Assembly (NCBI GenBank): GCA_004369045.1
Contig: ML213518.1
Location: 192,286-256,285, forward strand
Direction: 5' to 3'
Origin: Heliocybe sulcata
Taxonomy: Eukaryota > Basidiomycota > Agaricomycetes > Gloeophyllales > Gloeophyllaceae
DNA: 64,000 nt
Of the stretch, positions 34,308 to 43,900 are shown in pieces. Made by a program: the position numbers and the translations under genes. Below the pieces are notes generated by a model. That model saw only the letters and a program-made list of their open reading frames with translations, made no database searches and was not told the origin of the DNA. How positions within the stretch are numbered: position 1 is the stretch's first letter; the number at the start of each line of letters is the position of its first letter.

Positions 34308-35995
34308 ATGAATACCCAGCCGACAGAGGGAATGAACGAGGACCAACTGCGCGACCTCATACAGGGCCCGGGAGACATCGAGTGGAGGTGCGTCGCCGCC
34401 ATGCCACAGCTAATCGTGTGCGATTGCTCACGTACCGCGCAGATACGAGATGCGGCGCGAGTGCCAGCAGATCCTGCCCGGCCTGCTCCTGGGGCCGTTC
34501 CAAGTCTCGAAGAACCTCGAAGTGCTGCAGTCCATGGGAGTCACGCACATGTACGCTATCCTTCATGTCCTCCGCCTTCCACTTGCTCTTCCTCCATGCC
34601 ACCCCTATAAAACCTCATTCTACTCCTCTCTGCTCCTCTTCTTCTTCTCGACATACTCACGTGCCACGCACAGTGTATGCATCCGCGACGCGAAAGAAGC
34701 CTTCTCCGTCAAGCCCCGCTTCCCAGACCACTTCCAGTACCTCACACTCGACGTCGAAGACAGCGAGGAGCAGAATCTCATTCGACTGTTTCCTGGGCAC
34801 GTTCTCCCGTATCTCGTACCGTGCCACACGACTAACACCGCCCCACGCCATCCAGGGCGCGGCAATTCATCGACCAGGCAATCGCACAAGGCGGGCGCGT
34901 GCTCGTGCACTGCAACGGTGCGCCCTCTTCTCTTCCTCCCTCTTACATCTCTGATTCGGCGTCGTGGGTCGCAGGTGGCATCTCGCTCTCGCCCGCCTTC
35001 GTCGTCATGTTCGTAATGCAACACTACCGGCTCTCGTGGGAGGACGCCCTGCACTATGTCCAGAATCGGCGGTACTGCATCAGCCCGAACGGGGGTTTTC
35101 TGACACAGATCAAGGTGAGTCCCCTTGGCATGTGTGGCGCGCGAAGGAGACCACTAACCCTCGGGCAGGAGTACGAGTCGATATACAAGGCGACGCACGC
35201 GGTGGCGGCGTACCCGCAGCAGCAGCAGCAGCGCGTGGTGTCGAGACGGAAACGGGAGGACGACGAAGAGGAGGACGAGCCGAGGTGGGTGATGCGTTGT
35301 TTGGTGTTTCTCCCCTTGGCTTCCGTCTCATCTCTACGTTTCTTCTCTTTCACGGTTTTGTTTGTGCCGTGCGCTTTTTCGATTCCGATTCCGATTTCGA
35401 CCCTATCGCCCTGTCGTTCCAATGATCACGTGCCACCGTCCCCTTTCAATGCCCATCTCACTCCGTACTCCCAATCTACCACATCGCTTCCAATATCTCC
35501 CGTCCCAGCGCCTCCCGCGTTCGCAGTGCCGCTCCCCCCAGCTCCCCATCCCCACCCCCTTCTACCCCCTCTCCGCTCCCCTCTCCTCCTCCCGACCTCT
35601 CTTCCCTTCGCACCCTTCCCCCCCCTCCCCCTCCCCGCCCCAGTTTTTATCGTTCTTCCCGTCGTCGCGGTTCATCCCCGGTTCACTGGTCTACTAGTTC
35701 TTCGCCTCCACCTTCCCCCACCCTCCCACCTTCCACTCCTCCTCCGTCCTCCCCCATTGATGCAGCTTCTATTCCCCTTCCTCCTTCCCCTTCTCCCTCT
35801 ACTGACAATTAACGCCTTCCCTCCTTCTCCACTCCTAATCTTTCACTTTTTCCCCCTTCTCATCCCTCCCATTCAACAACTTCCTTCCTCTGGTTCGCTT
35901 CATCTTACGTGCTCACACGAACTTCCAGATACGAGGCCAAACGGCCGACCCTCTCGGACTCAACAGGCAACCCGGAAGACGCCATGCAGACGTGA
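34308..35995 (+). CDS. STYX-like dual-specificity pseudophosphatase
   Basis: Seven exons (34308-34387, 34443-34550, 34674-34796, 34856-34917, 34975-35114, 35169-35284, 35929-35995) join to 231 residues with every phase consistent. The fold is that of a DUSP/STYX protein: ILPGLLLGPFQVSKN, THIVCIRD, the signature loop HCNGGISLS, then NRRYCISPN and FLTQIKEYE. In the active loop (HCX5R in enzymes) the Cys is kept but the Arg is replaced by Leu, which should cripple phosphate binding. Animal STYX loses the Cys instead. The protein is therefore probably a phosphotyrosine-signalling adaptor. Intron 3 (34797-34855) appears to be GC-AG. The last intron is 644 bases long and pyrimidine-rich, far above the local norm. 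The C-terminus carries a Gln run and an acidic/basic patch. Confidence 0.85.
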
Positions 35996-36202
35996 ACCAT
36001 GGCCTCCCGTTCCTTTCTGTTCTCTCGCGTTGTGTTCATGATGTTTTCGAAATCGTATCATATACATTTATTTATAATCAATCATCGTGCTTGTTTAACT
36101 CGCGAAATATGGCAGTGCATGGGTGACGTTGATGTCGGTGTCTTTTGAGATTTGATCAAGGATCTAATCTCGATCGTTTGTCTAACTTTTCCTCCAACTG
36201 CC

Positions 36203-36851
36203 ATGGCCTACCAATTCACCACCACAGCCGACATCGACTCCGAATCGCCCTGGGACGAGAGCCCGTCCGACTCGAAGCACAATGAAGACGCGCAGTGGAC
36301 CAGGCTCGAGAACGAATTCACCACTGTCCGTCTCACCTACCCATCCTCCATTCGCGTCTCACCTCTCCCCACAGGCAGGCTACCGCGAGGGCATCACCGC
36401 CGGCAAAGAGGCCGCCCTGCAACAAGGCTTCGACGCCGGCTTCGCCCACATCGTCCCCCTCGGCCGCTCCATCGGGATGCTCCGCGGCCTCTCCTCCGCC
36501 CTCCTCGCCTTCCTCGCCGACCAGCCGGAGCTGCTCGACGAAGCCAAGGCCATCTCGACCCAGCTCGCGCGTATCAGGTTCTCGGATGTGAACCCGCGGG
36601 ACGAGGAGGCGGAGCAGCATGCGTTGGAGCACCTCGCAGATGGGGAGGACGGGGTGGAGACAGAGATGCAGGGCGGGGAGGGCGGTGCGGAGAGGAGGGG
36701 GATGGAGGCGCTGGAGGATATGATGGCGGGTATGGGCGGGGGTGGAGACAGTGCTGGGAGGCCGACGGTGGAGGATGTGGCGAGGTTGAGGGAGCGGTTG
36801 GAGAGGCTGGCCAGGGGCATGGGCTTGGATGGGGCGGTGGATATGAGTTGA
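36203..36851 (+). CDS. YAE1: Yae1, adaptor for Fe-S cluster loading of ABCE1/Rli1
   Basis: Two exons (36203-36325, 36375-36851) give 199 residues. The Yae1/Lto1 deca-GX3 motif is clear at residues ~43-65: GYREGITAGKEAALQQGFDAG. In yeast, Yae1 with Lto1 links the cytosolic iron-sulfur targeting complex to the ribosome-recycling ATPase Rli1/ABCE1. The N-terminus is acidic and the C-terminus is Gly- and Glu-rich. The start ATG gives the expected short leader with a DAQW motif typical of the family. Confidence 0.88.
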
Positions 36852-37336
36852 TGGTGTTATTGGTGGAGGAGTGGATTTGGAGGAGATGTCCGCCGTGGTG
36901 GAATTCTTTGTGAGTCCTTTCCACTCTCCACACAAGAATTGTGTTTAATCCCAAATAGCGTATGGCTACCCGAACGCAAGGGCAAGACAGGATCAGAAGA
37001 AGCACAGCCATCAAGGCTCACACCGTTGCGTGTACGTGTTTGTTAACGTCTATACCCAGTGCGACTCATGACGCGTCTTGTCTTAGCGTTGACAGGAGGG
37101 AAGAATAGCACAGGAGAAGACCTCCAGGGACATCGATACGGAGCAGCCGAACTATGTTGTATAATGACGACTAGGAATGCAGCAATGTCTCCCCCGAGTC
37201 CACCGTAGCTATATCACCCGCACGGAGAGAATAGGGATATGCATTGCCTAGCGAGATATTGTACATGCACATTATCAGCTCCATTCATCTTCTCGCAACA
37301 CTCGCCTTCCTCAAGCTACGTTCCTGCCATCCCCCC
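36852..37336. other. Convergent intergenic region YAE1/ZNG1
   Basis: It is flanked by two 3' ends. No gene, repeat or RNA is recognised. Confidence 0.5.
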
Positions 37337-38968
37337 TCACCCACCCGCAACCGCGGCCAAACTCTTCCTCACATCCTCACCCAGCCCCTTCCCAATAAAC
37401 ACCAACTTGCCCACCTCGCCCTGCCCCACCCCCTCACCCTCTTCCACCTCCGCAATATCATATATACTCCGCACGCCCTGCAGCACGTACGTCTTGCCTG
37501 CCGTGGTTTTGAACATGCCTTTGCACCTGAGGACCTCCAGCGATGAGTGCGCCTGGGAGGAGGGGAGCGTGCCCTCCCAGAGCACCGTGCGTATCCACTC
37601 GTCCAGCTTCTCGAACCGCTCGGGGGACAGCGGCGGCACAGGCACCTGCAAGCTCGAGATCCCGCGCACTTCATAGTGCGTCGGGCCTGCATGGTCATGC
37701 TCGTGCTCGCACCCGTCGTCATGCTCGTGCGCGTGGTGATCAGGAGCGGACACGCGCGAGGCATACGCGTCGATGCCCACGATCTTGCCCAGGTCCACCT
37801 CGGCTCTGACGGTGCGGTGTACTGTCACAGCCGGGTTCACTTTGCGTATGAGGGCTTCGGTTTCGGAGAGGAGAGAGGGAGACGCGAGGTCGGATTTGTT
37901 GAGGAGAACGACGTCGGCCGAGGCGACTTGTCTAGTATACGACAGTCGCACTCGGGTCAAGAAGCGGGGGAGAATGGATGCAGAGGAAAACGTACCGTAG
38001 GCTTTCGCCGACACCGTCGACGGCTTCGTCTTCTAGCATTTGCTAGCGTGACATGAGTTGAAAGACAGCAGAGGGTGAGAGGTCGGCGATGTACCTTGCG
38101 ACCAAACACGGCGTCCACGACACACACCACCCCATCGAGCTTGATATCCCTCCCCAACCCCGCCGCGTACTCCTCATTCTGCCAAAATATCGATGCTATC
38201 GGTCCTATTCATCTCCTCAGCCTGCAGTTCACCCAATAACCACGACATGTCCACGCACCTGGATCCGCAAGGCCAGTAGTCTCCAGCAAGATATAATCAA
38301 ACGCGCCCTTCTTCTGCATGAGCTTCTCGATGGCGGCGACGCCCACGTCTTTGATGCTGCAGCAGAGACAGCCGTTCGCGAGCTCGAGGACTTCTTCGGA
38401 GCCGAGGTCTGAGGTGGAGTCGTCGGGGGAGGAGACGTTGATTGTGCGCGCTAAGAGAAGGATTGGTGTCGGTAAATGACGTAGGAGAAGAACGAGGACG
38501 GGTGGTCGTGGGCACTTACATACATTCGATGTCCTACACGAAGAGAGGGTTATTAGGAATGAAGGGGAAACGGGGAGAGTCTGCGTACTGCAGTGTCTCC
38601 GAACTCGTTCATGATGACTGCTATACGGTACCCGTGCCGTTCTGTCAGGATACGTCTGTATGGGAGCTTAGCATGGCTGCTAGCAAGGAAACATAGAAAA
38701 GGCGGACCTAACGAGCGTGGATTTGCCCGCTCCCAAAAAGCCGCATATTATCGTCAAGGGAACGCCGCCTTTCTCGGTGGTTGGTTCTTCATTTAGGGCT
38801 GATGTCTCGACTAGGGCACTGCAGGTCATGTCAGCTGCTGCAAGAGAGGTAGCGACGGGGGACGTACGGTACATCTTCGTCTATGTCGACGAGGACGCTG
38901 CGTTGACTGTGTTAATATCGTCGAGTCTGCTTCGGCGACATAGCTCACGGAATATCGTCTTCTTCCAT
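37337..38968 (-). CDS. ZNG1: ZNG1/CBWD-type COG0523 GTPase zinc metallochaperone
   Basis: ZNG1-type proteins use GTP to deliver zinc to methionine aminopeptidase. Nine exons join in phase to 396 residues, matching the family length: 38968-38949, 38906-38868, 38818-38708, 38655-38589, a 10-base exon 38533-38524, 38450-38259, 38204-38095, 38042-37996, 37931-37337. Seen in order: an N-terminal acidic/VPALVE segment, Walker A ([10 protein letters not shown]), the [11 protein letters not shown] switch, the metal-binding CXCC motif (GCLCC), ETTGLADP, the NKSDL guanine-specificity motif, a His-rich stretch (HHAHEHDD...HEHDH), and the CobW C-terminal domain. The extreme micro-exon is needed to keep the conserved GDTADIE sequence. 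Divergent from HUT1. Confidence 0.92.
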
Positions 38969-39192
38969 GACTTGGATAAAGAATGTTTCGGATAACGGTT
39001 ATTGCTGTACAAACGATCGACAAGTCAAAGCAAAACAAAGCAGCTAAGCGGAATCATCCGGGCCGCTTTCCAGCTTGGCCACGTCGCGATCACGTGCAGC
39101 CACGTCGATCGTAAATTGGCAAGGAATTGCCACATCCACTCTCTTGCCACATCTCTCTTGCCACAAGTAGCCAGAATCCGTCTAGACAAACC
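38969..39192. promoter_or_regulatory. Divergent promoter ZNG1/HUT1 with ACGT-core sites
   Basis: Within ~30 bases lie CCACGTCG (39,079-39,086), CACGTG (39,091-39,096) and CCACGTCG (39,100-39,107). ACGT cores are bound by bZIP or bHLH factors. Because HUT1 serves the ER, an unfolded-protein-response (Hac1-like) role is possible but is only inferred. Confidence 0.4.
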
Positions 39193-40679
39193 ATGTCTCT
39201 AATAAGGCAGGTACCTGACAAAATTATTGTGGTTCTAATACGTTGATGATTGCAATAACTCCTGTAGGCTGGTAGTCTGCGTTTCCGGCGTGTACGCCAT
39301 GTTTCTGGTGCGTCTCGCTAACGATTGGGTGATAAATTCAATTCCTCACCGTGGTTTACAATAAAAGCTATGGGCCATAGCACAGGAACGGCGTACGTTT
39401 GCTCAGATCCATTCAAGCGAAAATACACTAATCCCGCTTGTCCGTACAACTAGTTTCCGTTCCGTTCCGCGCGACCATCCCTCCACACTCTTCCGACAAG
39501 TTTCACTTCCCCATCTTTATGGGAACATGTCAGAGCATCCTGTCGTCCCTATCTGCGCTAGTATATCTTCTTGTACGCCGACCTCCGACGTCTGCGATAT
39601 CATTAAGCCAACTGCTCGGGCTCGAGCCGCCTTCGCATGGCAAGGCGAATGGAACCGCTGGACCTAGCTCCAACGGCGATAGCAAGATGAATGGAGCAGC
39701 GCCCACTCCCCACTCTGCTCCCTCCCGACCACTGCTCACCTCCCTCCTCCACCTTTCCCTCCTCTCCACCTTCGCAGCGCCCTTCGGCTTCGCCTCCCTC
39801 TCCCACATCTCCTACCCCTTCCTCGTCCTCGCAAAGTCCTGCAAGCTCGTCCCCGTCATGCTCATGAACGTCCTCGTCTACCGCCGCCGCTTTGCCCGCT
39901 ACAAGTACTTCGTCGTCGCCCTCGTCACCTCCGGCATCGCTCTCTTCATGCACTTTGGCGACAAGTCCAAGTCGCATGGTAAGTCAAAGAGCGCGGACGC
40001 GGATGCCGGGAAGAAGCCTCTTCTCGGTCTCGTGTATCTCTTGATTAACCTGATCCTGGACGGATTGACGAACTCAACGCAAGACCACATCTTCTCCCAG
40101 CACCGCCATCTGACTGGTCAACAGATGATGTTTTGGATGAACGCCTTCGGGACCTTGATATCCACCCTCTTGGCTGTCCTTCCGCTTCCGTATATACCCG
40201 TCATTCACCCCTCCCATGGCTCGCACGGCGAATTCCAGGAAGCAGTAGCATTCTTGAGGACACACGAGGGAGCCGCGAAGGCACTGCTAGGCTTTGCAAT
40301 GACCGGTGCCGTCGGTCAGCTCTTTATTTTCGAAACGCTAGCGCATTTCGGCAGCCTCACGCTCGTGTACGTCTCCATGTTGATCTGTCTTCTCCTTCAT
40401 CCGGTACTCATACTTCGGCTTCCTAGCACCATAACGCTTACTCGCAAGCTCTTTACGATGCTCCTCTCCGTCGTGGTCTACAATCATACCCTAACTCCAG
40501 GCCAGTGGCTCGGCGCCGCCGTGGTGTTTGCTGGCATCTGCTTAGAGGCCTACGTCAAGCGGAGAGGTGCGTACTCGATATTGATGGTTGCTAGTGTTTC
40601 CATTGACTGGGATTGCGCAGAGGTCCATGCGAAACGTATCATCCAGGAGAAGGAGAAGGCGGATATCAAGCAGCTTTAG
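39193..40679 (+). CDS. HUT1: HUT1/SLC35B1 nucleotide-sugar (ER ATP/UDP-Gal type) transporter
   Basis: This is a multi-span ER membrane transporter of the UAA family. Fungal Hut1 was described as a UDP-galactose transporter homologue, and animal SLC35B1 exchanges ATP/ADP at the ER. Five exons (39193-39206, 39268-39307, 39368-39392, 39454-40566, 40621-40679) give 416 residues. Motifs include CVSGVYAMFL, the FMGTCQSILSSLSALVYL block, AKSCKLVPVM, DGLTNSTQD, and a Lys-rich C-terminal tail consistent with ER retention. The first intron (39207-39267) appears to be GC-AG. The three short 5' exons are inferred because the conserved N-terminal helix would otherwise be missing. About 9-10 hydrophobic segments are visible. 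Confidence 0.88.
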
Positions 40680-40930
40680 ACCGCCAATTTCAGGATGATA
40701 TCCCGTAAAGCTGTACGCCTCTGCCAACTCGGCATGTCTTTGGATATAAATACTGAGAATTGGACAACACAGACGGACGATACAAGACTGCCATATGTAA
40801 CCTATTCTGCTTGGGGTAATCTTATAGAGCACGCCTCTCCTGCGAAGTCCTAGAACCCTCGCGATCTCTAATCTCAAGTTTCAGTCTTGCATACGCAACG
40901 AGGACCAGATGCACTTACCGGTCCCACGGC

Positions 40931-43900
40931 TCACTGTGACTGATTGCGTATCTCTTCGAAGCGCTTTACAACAGTACGGATGTTCGGGCGGAGAGCAGGG
41001 TCACGGGCCCAGCAGGTTTCCATGAAACTCCACACGTCGTTGGGGATCTTGAGTCCTCCTTGTGGTCTCGGTGGGCTTCTGCCCAAGTATACTTCCGACA
41101 AAATGTGGTCATTCAATGTTGTCCCCGTGAACGGTCGCTCGCCAGAGTAGACCTGAAGTATCGCATGCCCTAATCATCAATAGTCCATGCACCCGTACTC
41201 CATACATACCTCCAAGCAGACACGAGCAAATGAGTAGACATCAGCTAGGGCTGCGATGTCAACGCCGGACAGAACAGTTTCGTAATCGGTGAAAAGTATT
41301 TCAGGTGCCGTGTACCGGGCACTACGAGACCACTCCGGCCAGAGCCCGTGTGCACAATGGCACCTACCAAAACCCCCGATCCTTGCGTGCCCGCTGTCAT
41401 CGATCAATATGTTCGACTGCCCATGTTCGTTATGGTAGTGAAAAGCAATAGCCGGCATGCCACGTACCGGCTTTAGATTTCCATGCGCAATACCCAGCCA
41501 GTGGAGATAGGCAAGCCCTCGTGCAACTGGATACAACCCAGTCAACATGCAGTTACGTACAAGGTCAGTAGAGTGTATTCGCTAAGTTATATAACCAGGA
41601 TCGCTCCAAGCCAATCAGCGGATAGAAATGGTCGAAGATTCCTTTCCTGGGCGTTCCTTAATACTGGTTATATAACCTAGCAAATACACTCTAGTCTGAG
41701 CATATCGCTTACCAGCCTACTGACAACCGCGCTCGAGCGGTTCGTGTCAAGATAATCGTTGATGGTGCCGTTGGCCATCCACGGCGACAGAAATACTCCG
41801 ATTACAGTGGAAGTTGCTTTATCCTCAACAAGGAAGGGAATGATATTTGCATGATCTGTTTGAGACCATAAGTGCACTGCATGTGCTGCAATCTGGTTTA
41901 TGTAAAGAACAAGGTCAATGCGTGAGGTTATTTCCATTCAGTCCGAATACCTTCTTGTCCCGAGGGAGGCACTGTAGTTTCACGGCGACCTGCATCAGCT
42001 GGCCATCGTCGCAGCGCACGGTGCTCCGGTAAATAGGCCCGGTCTCGCCTTTCGTTGCATGGGCAGTAGGCAATTCATATTCGCAACGCCGTAGATCTAG
42101 AGTGCGAGAAGAGCTGTCCCTTCCTAAGTCCCCAGGTATACTGGAGAAAAATATATCAGGTGCGGGTGAGCCTGCGAGCCATCGAGCGAAGAACTATTCA
42201 TGCAATGAAATGATCAGTATCATCCATCGGATACAGCGTGTCCATGGTTATACTCACACTTTTAGGCAGGAATCTACGACGAGTTCTCAAGAGTTGGTGC
42301 AACGCACTGAAAGGCAGGTTGCAGCCACACTCGAACTCGGACGTAAACGTTTCCTGGTCAATCCTACGAAAATCTAGGGAGAGCAAGTCCATTATATCTT
42401 CCTCGAGATTAGACGATACTGATGGTAAGTCGAATACGGTGGAAAGCCAGCCGAAGACATGTCCAGTATTGGTAATGAATTTGTCTTTCGTCTGCTGATC
42501 CACCAGCCCTTGGTTCATCCCGTATTTGATCACCAGTTCCGATAGTTTTTCGTCGACATATCTCTGCATATCGCTAAGCTCACGCAAGGGGGCGCTGCAT
42601 GGTGATACAAAACACTTTGACGGCGCAATAGCGCATAGGCCCTCATAGATACCCTCGGTCGGCCTGGCGGTCAGCAGAACCCTGAAGCCCTGACGCCCGG
42701 CCGGTTTCCGGCGGGAGCAGAGCTGTTGAAGCAGCTCGAGTCCTCCGTGGCATCCGTCTAGTGCATCCAGTACTATGAGAACTGAATGCCTGAACTCACT
42801 GGGATTCAGGTGTCCCAGCGGTTCAGCAATCAGCTTCTCGAATTGGTTATACGGTCCAATGGGAATCTGTCCCTCGAGAGCACTTAGAAGCCGGGGGCGA
42901 AAGGCGGGAAATGTGCGAGCCAGCTCGCAGGCGATAGTGGGGAAGACATGTCGTAGGCTGTTTCGATGTGGGTCCTGCTTTGAAAAGAAGAAACACGCCA
43001 CGGGTACTTCCTCTGCTGCAAGTAGGCTTGCTACAGTGTGGCAGACGGTCGTTTTCCCCGTCCACGCCGTATCGCACATATAACCGATCACGGGATTATT
43101 GAGATCCTCGCTTTTGGCGAATGTCGTGATCTCGTCGATCAAGGCTCTGCGAGTGCCTATGAAACAGCCACGTTCCTGGGACCATCCGTTGTCTACGATA
43201 ACGCGTTCACGAAGTCTCGAGAAACCTGTCGTGACCGTGTCAAATGTCCAATCAGGGTAAGATGTAACGATTAAAATACCTTCTGTCATAGCGTGCAAGT
43301 TGGCTCGCGGTTTGTCGCCAGATTCGGCGCTGACTTCATTCAAATCCCGTGGCGATGCAGCGCGGTTCTCCTCGCATGCACGCCTGAGGAAGAAACGCGA
43401 CAATGCGGCAGTAATGACAGGGCTATGACCGGCATCCAGCGCCAAAGCAAACATGGGATCGGCCGAGGATTCCATGTAGCGAGAGAAAGAAGGATGCATC
43501 ACTTCACCATTGTGAGTCAGAACCGAGCGCAGCGACTGGATAATCATGTCAACTTCCTCTTGATTTCTGTCTAGGATGACGGCTATCGCTTTGAGTCCTA
43601 TCTGATAGCGCCTTCCATAGATGATGAATGCGAGGACCTCTATGAAGATGCATTGCAGACTGGGTTCTTCCAAGCTTTCGAAGGCAGAACTGAGGATAAA
43701 CCTATACATATTACGGAGGCCCTTCTCCGGATCAAGGTCATTACTGCCGCTCCCAGCCAATTCAGCCAGGAGGCGCAGGTTCTTGTCAAGGTAGAAGGTC
43801 TTGGATCTCAGCAGGAACTCGCACGCGGTCGAAGCCCAGATGAAAAGACAGCCAGCATTAAGGGCGATCTGCATCCTGGTGTAGGAATCTGGCCAAGGTT

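Noticed and set aside
34899-36041. Long plus-strand reading frame of 380 codons
   Set aside because: It runs through the pyrimidine-rich intron of the STYX gene, is Pro/Leu/Ser low complexity, and shares only short exons with the real gene.
36152-36913. Reading frame of 253 codons, Arg/Gly-rich
   Set aside because: It overlaps the Yae1 gene in another frame; composition reflects GC-rich codons read out of frame.
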